64,000 bases of DNA, taken from Aliiglaciecola lipolytica E3. GTDB lineage: Bacteria; Pseudomonadota; Gammaproteobacteria; Enterobacterales; Alteromonadaceae. Under the pieces are notes generated by a model that was not told the DNA's origin, did no database searches, and saw only the letters and a list, made by a program, of their open reading frames with translations. The stretch is from assembly GCF_000314975.1 (NCBI RefSeq), contig NZ_BAEN01000014.1, forward strand, positions 62,001 to 126,000. The letters run 5' to 3'. Position 1 is the stretch's first letter. Each line of letters opens with the position of its first letter. This document shows positions 43,337 through 52,911 of this stretch, piece after piece. A program made the position numbers and the translations under genes.

Positions 43337-44293
43337 ATGCGCTGGAAAAGTGATATTTCAGGTGGTGTACTCGCCATCATAATAGCGAGTGTTTTGTGGG
43401 GCACAACTGGAACTGCAGCTAGTTTTACACCTAGTGTAAATCCGCTGGCTACAGGCGCTTTTGCGATGGGAGTTGGGGGTGTTTTGCTGTTACTGAATGC
43501 ACGTAAAAGTCTTTTCGCAGAAAGAAATATACTCGTCGAAAAACCTTTCATTTTGATGCTCGGGGCCATGTCTATTGCCATTTATCCATTGGCATTTTAT
43601 ACCTCCATGAAATGGTCTGGTGTGGCGATTGGGACAGTCGTATCAATTGCCACTGCGCCGTTTTTTTCAATGATGATGGAGCGTCTTATCAACAAAAGAT
43701 CAATAACCTTGCAATGGGGGCTTAGTTTTTTGTTGGGTACTGTAGGAATTGTTTTATTAGTACTAGGAAAACAAAAGAATATAAATCTGAATAACGACCT
43801 GACACTGCAGTATTTAGGTGTGGTTTTAGGCGTTGTAGCAGGGCTTACATATGCAACTTATTCTTGGGCTGCCAAACAACTGATTGAACATCAAGTGAGC
43901 TCAAAATCTGCGATGGCAAGTATGTTTGGTATCGCTGCCGTATTGCTTCTGCCCACTTTATTTTTTACTGGTGATAATTTATTTTCGACAAAAATTAATA
44001 CATCAGTGGCTCTGTATATGGCAGTCATTCCCATGTTTTTAGGCTATTTATTATTTGGTTTTGGTTTGCGCCATGTTCAAGCTAGTGGTGCAACTTTGAT
44101 TACATTATTAGAGCCAGTGGTTGCGACTGTGCTGGCGATACTTATCGTTGGTGAAGAATTTTCTAGAGTAGGCTGGTTAGGGATGCTTTTTATCGCCCTT
44201 TGTTTGTTTTTGCAAGCGGTTAGGCTACCTATAAAATCTAAATTATTAATCGACGAACATTATGTACCAACAAAAGAGCCTAAATCACTTTAA
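43337..44293 (+). CDS. EamA/DMT-superfamily transporter
   Basis: A 318-residue membrane protein with two EamA repeats and about ten helices (first half ending near residue 145, second from about 155). It begins GVLAIIIASVLWGTTGTAASF, the usual first helix, and contains GVAIGTVVSIATAPFFSMMMERLI and ASGATLITLLEPVVATVLAILIVGE, the repeat signatures. Members export amino acids, nucleosides or other small metabolites; the substrate is not readable. It follows the AraC gene by 98 bp on the same strand. Confidence 0.92.
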   Translation: MRWKSDISGGVLAIIIASVLWGTTGTAASFTPSVNPLATGAFAMGVGGVLLLLNARKSLFAERNILVEKPFILMLGAMSIAIYPLAFYTSMKWSGVAIGTVVSIATAPFFSMMMERLINKRSITLQWGLSFLLGTVGIVLLVLGKQKNINLNNDLTLQYLGVVLGVVAGLTYATYSWAAKQLIEHQVSSKSAMASMFGIAAVLLLPTLFFTGDNLFSTKINTSVALYMAVIPMFLGYLLFGFGLRHVQASGATLITLLEPVVATVLAILIVGEEFSRVGWLGMLFIALCLFLQAVRLPIKSKLLIDEHYVPTKEPKSL

Positions 44294-44432
44294 TGACAAG
44301 TTTTTGAAACATAAAATTTTGGTACGTTTTATTTATATACAAGACTAATACTCCAGTATTCGAATAATTAATTAAACTTATAGTCCTATTCAAACTACTA
44401 TTTTTGTAATCTTAAATAGAGGACATATTTTT

Positions 44433-45659
44433 ATGCATTTTGACTATTCGCCAAAAACTCAAGCATTGCTCGACCGTCTCAACCAATTTATGGATGAGCA
44501 TATTTATCCTGTGGAACAGGAATATATTGAACTTGTCGACAACAATCCTCAGCGCTGGACTACGCCGGCTTTAATGCACGAGTTAAAAGAAAAAGCCAAA
44601 AAAGCGGATTTATGGAACCTATTTTTACCTGAAGAATATTTACCTTACGGCGCTGGCCTGACAAATCTGGAATACGCTCCACTGTGTGAAGCGATGGGAC
44701 GCGTATTGTGGAGCCCTGAAGTGTTTAATTGCAGTGCACCCGATACAGGTAACATGGAAGTTTTATCTAAATATGGTAGTGAAGCCCATAAAAAACAGTG
44801 GTTAGAGCCATTACTTAACGGTGAAATTCGCAGCGCATTCGCAATGACCGAACCTGCTGTTGCATCTAGCGATGCTACAAACATTGAAACTGCAATTGTA
44901 CGCGATGGCGATGAATACGTCATCAATGGTCGTAAGTGGTATACCAGCGGTGCTATGAATACCAATTGTAAAATTATGGTGGTTATGGGGAAAACCGACA
45001 CCTCAGCGGAACGCCATAGACAGCAGTCGCAAATTTTAGTACCTATGGATACGCCAGGCGTCACTGTTGTGCGACCAATGAAAGCGATAGGCTTTTATGA
45101 TGAACCAATCGGTCACGCCGAAGTGTTATTCGAAAATGTGAGAGTCCCAGCAAGCAATTTACTCGTAGGCGAGGGTGAGGGATTTGCAATTGCACAAGGA
45201 CGGTTAGGACCTGGTCGAATTCACCATTGTATGCGTTTAATCGGCTGTGCCCAGCGGGCATTGGATTTGGCCTGTGAAAGAGTGGAGCAGCGTATCGCGT
45301 TTGGTCAACCGTTAAGTAAACAGCAATCTGTAAGAGAATCGATTGCTCAAATGCATTGTGATATTGAACAGGCTCGATTATTAACGTTAAAAGCCGCCGA
45401 CAAAATGGACAGGTACGGAAATAAAGTGGCACGTGACATTATCGCTGCAATCAAAATCGTTGCCCCGAATATGGCGTGCCGGGTAATTGACCAATCTATT
45501 CAAATGCATGGCGCGGCAGGGACCAGTCAAGACTTTGTACTCTCCGCAATTTATGCCTACGCTAGAACAATTAAATTAGCTGATGGTCCGGACCAAGTGC
45601 ATATGATGCAATTAGGTCGCAACTTAATCAAAGATCACGTCGGCGCAAATAAAAAATAA
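44433..45659 (+). CDS. Acyl-CoA dehydrogenase (ACAD10/11 dehydrogenase-like)
   Basis: A 408-residue FAD enzyme. The acyl-CoA dehydrogenase motifs are [19 protein letters not shown] (FAD and substrate binding, about residues 137-155), [32 protein letters not shown], and [41 protein letters not shown]. This wording is that of the ACAD10/ACAD11 dehydrogenase module rather than classical short-chain enzymes. The next gene, 14 bp on, is an APH-type kinase, which in eukaryotic ACAD10/11 is fused to this domain. The likely role is alpha,beta-dehydrogenation, or handling 4-hydroxyacyl-CoA after phosphorylation. Confidence 0.92.
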   Translation: MHFDYSPKTQALLDRLNQFMDEHIYPVEQEYIELVDNNPQRWTTPALMHELKEKAKKADLWNLFLPEEYLPYGAGLTNLEYAPLCEAMGRVLWSPEVFNCSAPDTGNMEVLSKYGSEAHKKQWLEPLLNGEIRSAFAMTEPAVASSDATNIETAIVRDGDEYVINGRKWYTSGAMNTNCKIMVVMGKTDTSAERHRQQSQILVPMDTPGVTVVRPMKAIGFYDEPIGHAEVLFENVRVPASNLLVGEGEGFAIAQGRLGPGRIHHCMRLIGCAQRALDLACERVEQRIAFGQPLSKQQSVRESIAQMHCDIEQARLLTLKAADKMDRYGNKVARDIIAAIKIVAPNMACRVIDQSIQMHGAAGTSQDFVLSAIYAYARTIKLADGPDQVHMMQLGRNLIKDHVGANKK

Positions 45660-45673
45660 TTAATGAGGTCAGG

Positions 45674-46714
45674 GTGTCTAAAGTAGATCCAGTGAAACAA
45701 TTAAATCTAGAAGAACTTAAACGTTATTTTCGCGCGAACGTAGCAGATTTTTCCGGTAAGTTTAGCGCGGAAAAATTTAGTGGAGGACAGTCTAACCCTA
45801 CTTTCAAAATTAGCGCAGGCGAAAATACTTATGTGCTGCGAAGGCAACCGCCGGGAAAATTGCTTAAATCTGCACATGCTGTAGATCGAGAATATAAAGT
45901 CATCAATGCATTACAAAACAGTAAAGTGCCTGTAGCAAAAGTATTTCACCTATGTGAAGACACAAGTGTGATAGGCAGTATGTTTTATGTAATGGAGTAT
46001 GTAGACGGCGCTGTGTATTGGAATAGTAGCCTTCCGGAAATAGACAGCAATGCTAAGCGAAATGCGATGTATCAACAAATGAGTCAGGTGCTCGCAGATT
46101 TGCACGCGGTTGATGTTGATGCCGTAGGGCTTAGCGATTATGGTCGTCCGGGAAATTACTTCGAGCGTCAACTTAGTCGTTGGACTAAACAATACATGTT
46201 GTCGGAAATCAATCCAATTCCAGACATGAACAAGTTAATTCATTGGTTGGAACAAAATATCCCAGCTGATGATGGGCGAGTGTCTCTGGTGCACGGTGAC
46301 TATCGCTTAGACAATTTAATGTTTTCAAAAACGTCAGAAAATATCATTGCCGTATTGGATTGGGAGTTATCTACTTTAGGCCACCCCTTGGCTGACCTAG
46401 CTTATCAATGCATGCAGTTACGTTTGCCCGCACATATTGGACACTCCAGTGGACTAGGGGGAGTTGATAGACATTCTTTAGGCATTCCTAGTGAAGCCGA
46501 GTTTGTAGCTTGGTATTGCCAGCGAGCAGGGCTAGGTTCGATTGATAACTGGTCCTTCTATCTGGCGTTTAGTTTTTTCCGCTTGGCAGCCATTGCACAA
46601 GGTGTAGCTAAACGTGCGCAAGAAGGTAATGCATCCAGTGAGCAAGCAAGCAAAGTCGGCGCAATGGTGCCTCCACTGGCTAGAATGGCCGTAAATTTAA
46701 TCGAGGAACAGTAA
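45674..46714 (+). CDS. APH-type phosphotransferase (ACAD10/11 kinase / LvaA-like)
   Basis: A 346-residue kinase-like protein. It shows the ATP-contacting VLRRQPPGKLLKSAHAVDREYKVI, the catalytic loop VHGDYRLDNLMF and the metal-binding VLDWELSTLGHPLADLAYQ. This family phosphorylates hydroxyacyl-CoAs: it is fused to the dehydrogenase in eukaryotic ACAD10/11 and is related to LvaA, which acts with a dehydrogenase in levulinate breakdown in Pseudomonas. Here it is separate but coupled. GTG 45674 is the start, preceded by GAGGTCAGG. The quinone oxidoreductase gene follows after 3 bp. Confidence 0.9.
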   Translation: MSKVDPVKQLNLEELKRYFRANVADFSGKFSAEKFSGGQSNPTFKISAGENTYVLRRQPPGKLLKSAHAVDREYKVINALQNSKVPVAKVFHLCEDTSVIGSMFYVMEYVDGAVYWNSSLPEIDSNAKRNAMYQQMSQVLADLHAVDVDAVGLSDYGRPGNYFERQLSRWTKQYMLSEINPIPDMNKLIHWLEQNIPADDGRVSLVHGDYRLDNLMFSKTSENIIAVLDWELSTLGHPLADLAYQCMQLRLPAHIGHSSGLGGVDRHSLGIPSEAEFVAWYCQRAGLGSIDNWSFYLAFSFFRLAAIAQGVAKRAQEGNASSEQASKVGAMVPPLARMAVNLIEEQ

Positions 46715-46717
46715 ATA

Positions 46718-47692
46718 ATGAAAGCTATTGTATGTAATGAATTTGCCAGTGTAGACAATCTTCGATATCAAGACATGCCAGATCCTAAAGCAGCTAAAGG
46801 TCATGTGGTTGTTGATATTAAAGCGTCAGGAGTAAATTTCCCCGACGGACTATTAGTGCAAGGATTGTATCAGCTTAAACCCGATTTTCCCTTTATACCT
46901 GGGGGAGAAGTGGCTGGTGTGATCAGTGAAGTTGGCGAAGATGTACCTCACCTAAAAGTTGGACGAAGGGTCATTGCGCTATGCATGTTAGGCGGTTACG
47001 CAGAAAAAGTAGCGGTTCCGGCAACCCATGTTTTACCAATACCTGATGAAATTCCAGATGAAGAGGCAGCGGCACTGGTTACAGCCCACGCAACTGCCCA
47101 TCATGCGCTTAAACAGCGTGCCAACATCCAACCAGGTGAAACTTTAGTGGTAACCGGTGCGGCCGGTGGAACTGGTTTAGCAGCGGTGCAAATAGGCAAG
47201 GCGATGGGGGCAAAGGTAATTGCTGTATGTTCAACCCAGGAAAAGCTTGATATCGCCAAACAAAACGGAGCAGACGTACTGATCAATTATTCTGAAAATG
47301 ATCTAAAAACTGCGCTTAAGGAAGCCACAAATGGCAAAGGCGCAGATGTCGTTTACGAATGTGTTGGTGGTGATACTTTCCACGCTTGTTCAAGAAGTAT
47401 GGGATGGAATGGACGTTTGCTTGTGGTTGGATTTGCAGGAGGCACTATTCCAGAATTTCCGGTTAACTTAGCGCTAGTCAAAGGCTATTCTGTCATCGGT
47501 GTATTTTGGGGCTCGTTCACGCAACATCAGCCTAAAGATTTCCAAGATAATATGAAGGAGTTATTGACTTGGTATTTACAGGGTAAAGTGAAAGTCATCG
47601 TGGATGAAACTTTGCCTTTAGAACAGGCTAAGGACGCGTTGAAAAAAGTGTTAGGACGGAAAGTAAAAGGGAAAATGGCACTTCGGCCTTAA
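46718..47692 (+). CDS. NADPH:quinone oxidoreductase-type MDR protein
   Basis: A 324-residue medium-chain dehydrogenase/reductase without the zinc site. The cofactor motif is TGAAGGTGLAAVQIGKAMGA (about residues 145-164), preceded by HATAHHALKQRANIQPGE, and the N-terminal catalytic part has GVNFPDGLLVQGLYQLKPDFPFIPGGEVAG, as in Qor-like enzymes. It reduces quinones, enones or enoyl thioesters with NADPH. It completes a tight three-gene operon (gaps of 14 and 3 bp) with the acyl-CoA dehydrogenase and the kinase, so a role on an unsaturated acyl intermediate is plausible. Confidence 0.92.
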   Translation: MKAIVCNEFASVDNLRYQDMPDPKAAKGHVVVDIKASGVNFPDGLLVQGLYQLKPDFPFIPGGEVAGVISEVGEDVPHLKVGRRVIALCMLGGYAEKVAVPATHVLPIPDEIPDEEAAALVTAHATAHHALKQRANIQPGETLVVTGAAGGTGLAAVQIGKAMGAKVIAVCSTQEKLDIAKQNGADVLINYSENDLKTALKEATNGKGADVVYECVGGDTFHACSRSMGWNGRLLVVGFAGGTIPEFPVNLALVKGYSVIGVFWGSFTQHQPKDFQDNMKELLTWYLQGKVKVIVDETLPLEQAKDALKKVLGRKVKGKMALRP

Positions 47693-47782
47693 CCTATTTC
47701 GTTTAACTGAATATTGTATTCGAAACAAATTAGAACGCAGTTGAAATCCTGCTTGAATCAATTCAGATGAAATAATACACTG

Positions 47783-47807
47783 CGGCCTCACATCTTTGGG
47801 GCCGTTT
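47783..47807 (+). terminator. Weak terminator-like hairpin after the quinone oxidoreductase gene
   Basis: CGGCCTC / GGGGCCG (seven pairs, one G-U) with an 8-nt loop and a short TTT, five bases before the next ATG. Possible terminator of the three-gene operon. Confidence 0.4.
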
Positions 47808-47812
47808 AATCC

Positions 47813-48772
47813 ATGTTTGTATTCGTACGCCACCGCATTATTTTATTGCTATCAGTTGTAATCGCTATTAGCGGTTGCACTACGCAAATAAGTTATAGCC
47901 AAGAAGAACTTAATGAAATTGAAAGGCATAACGATTTACTCGGTAATGCAGAGCAATTTGTACATGCTAATCTGTACACGGGCATGATCCATGTGCGCGC
48001 CACAAACCTGCGGGATTGGAATCAACTTTTAATTACCTATTCTTGTACGGCAGAGTCAGAGCATAAGCAACTAGACAAATCTTATCAAAATAATCACCCG
48101 GTATTTTCTGATGCGATGAAGATTTTGGCAGAAAGAGAAAATCTCTTTATGCTTGAATCTGAACAGGCTGTACTAACCGATATTTCACAACTCGCTTATC
48201 GATTATTTAGCATTAGTTATGCAAAAGGTTACGCCCGTCAAATTGAGTTAGCTGATCAAGTTTCCCCAGGCATTCGTGATGAATTGTGTGATGGTAATAT
48301 TGGAGATGTCGATCCTAATTTTTTAGGTTACCGCAATACGGTTGTGTGGCACTCTTTCGAAACGCCTTTGCTGCAAAATAACAATGGATTAGTTGCACAC
48401 GCTGAAAACGGTGATCGTGCTTTTCAAATTCTACTTGAACAACAATACTTGCAATTTGATGCACTGGTTTATAGTCATGCTTATCAACGAACAGACGCTT
48501 ATCAAACACTATTCTTTGAAGTAAACAAGTTTGAAAATGTACAACAATATGGTGATCAAGTTAGCCAAATGTCGTCGCTTCTAGCAGGTACTGAACAGCA
48601 TAATAAGCATAATGATTTTGCCTATCTGGTATTATCATCTGGATATCACTGGGGCATGATGTCTATTTTGGCTTTGTTAGAAGAAGAGTACCCACGGGTA
48701 CATGAGCTTAAAAAACAACAGGCGACTCAGTTAATCGAAAGTACCCTAACTGAGTTAGATAAAAACGTATAA
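47813..48772 (+). CDS. Lipoprotein of unknown function
   Basis: A 319-residue protein with a lipoprotein signal: hydrophobic stretch about residues 8-19, lipobox ISGC with Cys near 22, followed by TTQISYS, so it is probably anchored in the outer membrane. The mature part is mostly helical and hydrophilic with no motif I recognise; conserved-looking stretches are LFSISYAKGYARQIELADQ and DFAYLVLSSGYHWGMMSIL. The start ATG lies immediately after a hairpin, without a clear ribosome binding site. It is on the same strand as the upstream oxidoreductase and converges on the DUF3718 gene. Confidence 0.75.
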   Translation: MFVFVRHRIILLLSVVIAISGCTTQISYSQEELNEIERHNDLLGNAEQFVHANLYTGMIHVRATNLRDWNQLLITYSCTAESEHKQLDKSYQNNHPVFSDAMKILAERENLFMLESEQAVLTDISQLAYRLFSISYAKGYARQIELADQVSPGIRDELCDGNIGDVDPNFLGYRNTVVWHSFETPLLQNNNGLVAHAENGDRAFQILLEQQYLQFDALVYSHAYQRTDAYQTLFFEVNKFENVQQYGDQVSQMSSLLAGTEQHNKHNDFAYLVLSSGYHWGMMSILALLEEEYPRVHELKKQQATQLIESTLTELDKNV

Positions 48773-48804
48773 AAATCATAGTGTACCTGCAACGAATAGT
48801 GGAT

Positions 48805-49200
48805 TCAGATTCTATTGGTCAAGGTTAAAGAAATAGGCGTGTCAGACAAGTTTTTTTCATCAATCCATTGTTGTAAAGTTCGGCCATCTGGCTCCGGCGA
48901 TAACAACGTCGCTCTTGGCAGTTTGTGAATCAAAAACTTTCCAGTTTCATTGGCATTATTGAGCAGAGCAGTCCGGATCAAACTATTGCCAGCACAACTG
49001 ATCCCTGAATAGTAATGTTGCAACTTTAACCGATAATTCTTCTTAACTTTTTGGATTTTTTCACGTAGTGCAATAGGATCATTAGCAATCACAAGAGTAC
49101 ACATATTGTGTAAAGCATTGCTGATATTTGTATTAGCACTTGCTGCGGAAAATAGATTAATGATGAACGCACAAAACAACATAATTATCACTTTGAACAA
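48805..49200 (-). CDS. DUF3718-like small secreted protein (divergent paralogue)
   Basis: A protein whose C-terminal 100 residues match those of the twin genes at 59184 and 59980: NALHNMCTLVIANDPIALREKIQKVKKNYRLKLQHYYSGISCAGNSLIRTALL, then LQQWIDEK and SLTLTNRI at the end. TTG 49200 is chosen because GGGAG precedes it by nine bases and it gives 131 residues, exactly the length of the two paralogues, with an aligned signal peptide MFKVIIMLFCAFIINLFSAASA. A longer TTG frame starting at 49221 would place the signal seven residues later. Two cysteines are conserved in all three. Function is unknown; it lacks the structured 3' UTR of the twins. Confidence 0.75.
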   Translation of the reverse strand: MFKVIIMLFCAFIINLFSAASANTNISNALHNMCTLVIANDPIALREKIQKVKKNYRLKLQHYYSGISCAGNSLIRTALLNNANETGKFLIHKLPRATLLSPEPDGRTLQQWIDEKNLSDTPISLTLTNRI

Positions 49201-49278
49201 ACTGAACCACTCCCTATCCAAGTATCTGTATATGTAATGCGTTATCCGTTATTTATAGCCACTCAATTAGATAAAATA

Positions 49279-49809
49279 TCAGTTGCCTGATGAATGTTTA
49301 AGCTTACGTTTGCGCAGTGCAAACAAGCCAATCAAAATGAGTAGAATTGGGGGAGCGGTTGACACCGCCGTCGCGTGTGTCATAAAGCTTAGAAGAATGT
49401 AATCATCAGCGAACCAAGTCGTTCTATTTATATCTAACGCCAATTGTTCACCATCAAAATCAATATCTCTGGCATCAAATCCGATTACAGTAGAAAACAC
49501 ACTGTAGTCAGATGCATTAAAAACATTAGGTTGTAAATTAAATGAAAGTACTTCATTTGCGCCTAATCCTAAATGGCTTTTTAGATTTCGAATAAGTATC
49601 GAATCTGTATCAAAATCAACTTCTAAATAAGCATTTCCAACCAATAGTAAGTTAAATTCAGCTGCATCGCCTTTAACTGTGGTGATTGAACTATCACAGT
49701 CCCAAATAATAGAAGGTTCAATATCACAGGATACTTGCGTGCCAATCAGCGAAGCGTTGGCAGTTAAAGTGGTAAAAAGCAAAAACATCATAGAGATAAA
49801 TTTTTTCAT
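49279..49809 (-). CDS. Secreted protein with PEP-CTERM-like sorting tail
   Basis: A 176-residue protein with an N-terminal signal (MKKFISMMFLLFTTLTANA) and a C-terminal tripartite tail: VSTAPPILLILIGLFALRKRKLK, a short turn, hydrophobic helix and basic end. This resembles PEP-CTERM or similar sorting signals recognised by exosortase/archaeosortase-type enzymes, with APP in place of PEP. The middle (DCDSSITTVKGDAAEFNLLLVGNAYLEVDFDTDS) is beta-rich with no known enzymatic motif. Its neighbours do not include an exosortase. It may be surface-attached. Confidence 0.72.
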   Translation of the reverse strand: MKKFISMMFLLFTTLTANASLIGTQVSCDIEPSIIWDCDSSITTVKGDAAEFNLLLVGNAYLEVDFDTDSILIRNLKSHLGLGANEVLSFNLQPNVFNASDYSVFSTVIGFDARDIDFDGEQLALDINRTTWFADDYILLSFMTHATAVSTAPPILLILIGLFALRKRKLKHSSGN

Positions 49810-49950
49810 TCTTTTACGATCTCAATAATTCAATGGTTGGCAATTAAGCGTTTGATTAGGTTATATAAACGAATTTGGAGAGGGGATAAATCTGATTCAC
49901 AATACAAGGGTATCTGACTGAATACTTAATGTGGGTTTGGGGTAATTACA

Positions 49951-49985
49951 AAAATGAATCAGGAGGCAGTAAGCCTCCTGAATTG
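49951..49985 (-). terminator. Intrinsic terminator of the acyl-CoA ligase gene
   Basis: TCAGGAGGC-AGTAA-GCCTCCTGA, a 9-bp perfect stem. On the minus strand it is followed by TTCATTTTTG, and it lies about 30 bp beyond the ligase stop codon. Confidence 0.8.
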
Positions 49986-50013
49986 GTTTGTAAATGAATC
50001 GATTTAACCAGAT

Positions 50014-51657
50014 TTACTGTGGAAATTGATAGTCTTCGTATTTTTCACGTAGCGCTAGTTTGTTTAATTTTCCGGTCGCCGTGTGAGGAAGTTCATCAAT
50101 AAAAACCACATCGTCTGGAACCGCCCATTTATGCATTTTTTGTTGTAAATATTCAATGATTTCTGCACTGCTTAAATTTGTGTTTTCGGCGGGAACAACA
50201 ATTAGCAGTGGCCGTTCTGTCCATTTAGGATGATAACGACCAATCGCTGCGGCTTCTGCAATCTGAGGGTGATTGATTGCAGCGTTTTCAATATCGATGG
50301 AACTGATCCATTCGCCCCCTGATTTAATTACATCTTTGGTGCGATCGGTAATTTGTAAGTAACCTAATGGATCAATTGTGGCAACATCGCCGGTATTCAT
50401 CCAGCCATCACTATCCACGGGACAATCTTTGTCTCCAGGGGTTTGCGACATGCCGTAATAACCAGTCGCAATCCATGGACCTTTCACTTTAAGTGCTCCA
50501 AAGGCAACACCGTCCCAAGGTAGCTCATTATTTTGTTCATCAACAATCTTCATTTCTACACCAAACACGGATTTACCTTGTTTCAAGCGCAAATCAATTT
50601 CTTCGTCGTCGGTGAGATTCTCCATGCCCGGTGATAGAACAAAAACAGTACCCAGCGGGCTCATTTCGGTCATCCCCCAGCCTTGTTTTACGTCAGTCTG
50701 ATAGTCAAGTTTAAAGCGTTTGATGATATTTCTTGGGCATGCAGCGCCGCCAGCTGTTACACATTGTAATGTTGGTATTTTGTTGCCGGTTTTATCTAGA
50801 TAATCCAATAAAGCCAACCAAATTGTCGGTACTCCGGAGCTATTGGTTACGCCTTCGGTTTCAATCAAAGAATGCAGCGTTTCGCCATCTGCCATTTTGG
50901 GGCCAGGCATGACGAGTTTGCTACCCACCATTATTCCCGCGTAGGGGATCCCCCACGCATTGACATGGAACATAGGCACTATTGGCATAGTGACACTGTT
51001 GCAAGAGGCGTTTGTGATGTCTGGTAAAGAACCAGCATAGGCATGCAACACGGTTGAACGATGAGAATATACTACGCCCTTAGGATTGCCGGTTGTCCCT
51101 GAGGTGTAACACATGCCAGCTGCGGTATTTTCATCAAATTCAGGCCATTGATAATTGTCGTCGAATTGATCTAATAGCTCTTCATAGCAAATAAGGTTTT
51201 TAAGTTTTGAATCCGGCATGTGTTGCTTGTCGGTCAACACCACAATTTTTTCTACGGTTTTAAGGTGGCTATGTAATGCCTCGACCAAAGGCATTACGAG
51301 AACATCGACAAACAATATTTTGTCTTCAGCATGATTGATAATGTAATTAATTTGCTCAGGAAATAGTTTAGGGTTAATCATATGGCAGACTAATCCACTT
51401 CCTGACACACCATAATATAATTCAAGGTGGCGATAATCATTCCAAGCTAATGTGCCAATTCTGTCGCCAAACTGCACGTCCATTGACGCTAATGCATTGG
51501 CTAATTTCCGAGAGCGTTTCGCAAAGTCAGCATACGTATATCTATGTCTTGGATTATCTGCGGTGACAGACACAATTTCACGATGGGGAAAGTTTTTATC
51601 GGCGTGACGCAAAATTGATGAAATCATCAATTGCGTGTTCATCATTAAACCTTTCAT
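50014..51657 (-). CDS. Acyl-CoA ligase (AMP-binding)
   Basis: A 547-residue member of the ANL superfamily that activates a carboxylic acid to its CoA thioester via an acyl-adenylate. The P-loop YTSGTTGNPKGVVYSH is about residues 185-200, VPMFHVNAWG, QGWGMTEMSP, DGWMNTGD, DRTKDVIKSGGEWIS (hinge) and the catalytic Lys in TATGKLNKLALR are all present. It groups with medium/long-chain fatty acyl-CoA ligases. ATG 51657 has AGGA eight bases upstream; ATG 51645 with AAAGG is the alternative. It lies 117 bp after the SDR gene on the same strand and is likely the entry step of the acyl-CoA island. Confidence 0.93.
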   Translation of the reverse strand: MKGLMMNTQLMISSILRHADKNFPHREIVSVTADNPRHRYTYADFAKRSRKLANALASMDVQFGDRIGTLAWNDYRHLELYYGVSGSGLVCHMINPKLFPEQINYIINHAEDKILFVDVLVMPLVEALHSHLKTVEKIVVLTDKQHMPDSKLKNLICYEELLDQFDDNYQWPEFDENTAAGMCYTSGTTGNPKGVVYSHRSTVLHAYAGSLPDITNASCNSVTMPIVPMFHVNAWGIPYAGIMVGSKLVMPGPKMADGETLHSLIETEGVTNSSGVPTIWLALLDYLDKTGNKIPTLQCVTAGGAACPRNIIKRFKLDYQTDVKQGWGMTEMSPLGTVFVLSPGMENLTDDEEIDLRLKQGKSVFGVEMKIVDEQNNELPWDGVAFGALKVKGPWIATGYYGMSQTPGDKDCPVDSDGWMNTGDVATIDPLGYLQITDRTKDVIKSGGEWISSIDIENAAINHPQIAEAAAIGRYHPKWTERPLLIVVPAENTNLSSAEIIEYLQQKMHKWAVPDDVVFIDELPHTATGKLNKLALREKYEDYQFPQ

Positions 51658-51774
51658 ATATCAAATCCTATTATGCTTACCAAATTGTAGTTTAAATAAC
51701 TGAAATATTGTTCGTTATGAGTTGTGTAATATTAGGTTCAGCCGACATTACGTTACCCATTGCAAGCGTGTCTA

Positions 51775-52542
51775 TTACCAAGCACTAACGGCACCATCTA
51801 TAGCGATTGTTTGTCCACTCATGTAAGAGTTTCCTGGAGACAATATCAGTATCATGGTATTCACTATTTCCTGCGGATCAGCTAGCCGTTTCATAGGGCA
51901 ACCTTGGGCTAAACGTTGTTGATTTTCTGGGGAATCGAAACCGTCTGTGGCGAGTATGTTGGTTGGGCTATAAAATGGGCAAATTGCATTGGCACGGATC
52001 CCTTTTTTAGCATACTCAACTGCCGCTGTGCGCGTTAAACCTACCACAGCATGCTTGGCGGCAGAATAGGCAGCTCCTTTGGGTGCTCCGCCAATACCCG
52101 CCATTGAACTTAAATTAAGTATGTGACCTGAGCCTTGTTTTAGCATGGCTTCAATTTGGTATTTCATACCAAACATCACACCATTGACATTCACCGCCAT
52201 TTGCTTGTCCATCGTGGCTTTTTGCATTTGATGTAATGGGGTTAATGAATGGGCTATTCCAGCATTATTTACCCCGATATCTAGTCTTCCAAAATTTTCG
52301 ATTGCAGCATCGACCATAGCTTTGACTTGCTCTTCTTGACTAACATCGCAAAGCATCGAGATAACTTTATTTTCATTCGTTTGCAATGTCGCAACGGTAT
52401 TCGCTAGTTCGTCGGCGTTAATGTCGCTTATGACTAGATTACACCCTCGTGCTGCTAAACCTTGAGAAAGTAAGCGACCAAAACCGCTGGCCGCGCCCGT
52501 TATCATTGCCACTTGACCGCTAAAATCGAGAAGTGAGTCCAA
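51775..52542 (-). CDS. Short-chain dehydrogenase/reductase
   Basis: A 255-residue classical SDR. The cofactor motif TGAASGFG is at 15-22, NNAG at 92-95, catalytic Ser146 in LNLSSMAG, and Tyr159-x3-Lys163 in YSAAK; the C-terminus SGQTIAIDGAVSAW is typical. An aspartate (SDIN) after strand beta2 favours NAD over NADP. It probably oxidises or reduces a hydroxy/keto acyl or alcohol substrate of the neighbouring pathway. It is divergent from the fadJ-like operon across a 369-bp region. Confidence 0.93.
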   Translation of the reverse strand: MDSLLDFSGQVAMITGAASGFGRLLSQGLAARGCNLVISDINADELANTVATLQTNENKVISMLCDVSQEEQVKAMVDAAIENFGRLDIGVNNAGIAHSLTPLHQMQKATMDKQMAVNVNGVMFGMKYQIEAMLKQGSGHILNLSSMAGIGGAPKGAAYSAAKHAVVGLTRTAAVEYAKKGIRANAICPFYSPTNILATDGFDSPENQQRLAQGCPMKRLADPQEIVNTMILILSPGNSYMSGQTIAIDGAVSAW

Positions 52543-52911
52543 AATATTACCTGCTATTACACGTTGTGAATTTAATGTTATGTCGTTTTTTACTCAATCA
52601 ACTCAAATTTCGAGCTCTCATTTTTGATATTAGGTGAGGACTTAAGTCAACTAATAGCAAATAAGCAAACATGAATTTTGTGTTAACGACATGTAAAGGA
52701 TAGTCGCTAGAAAATCAGATGCATTAGCTAAAGTCAACATCTAAGAATCACGTGTTTACTGGCAGTGTCGATGAAATTCAGCGAAATCAACAGATACCCA
52801 ATATATCAATTTGATTTATTTGTAGCTATAAAACCAATAAATTTGGATGATTGAGCAAGCTGTCCTAGTATCAGTGAATTAACGATTTTAAAAGATTCAA
52901 CTGAGGATTTT
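52543..52911. promoter_or_regulatory. Divergent promoter region of the acyl-CoA island
   Basis: A 369-bp AT-rich stretch between the SDR gene and the fadJ-like operon. No gene, long repeat or clear regulator site could be picked out; it must hold both promoters. ACTGAGGA before 52912 is the ribosome binding site of the fadJ-like gene. Confidence 0.5.
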
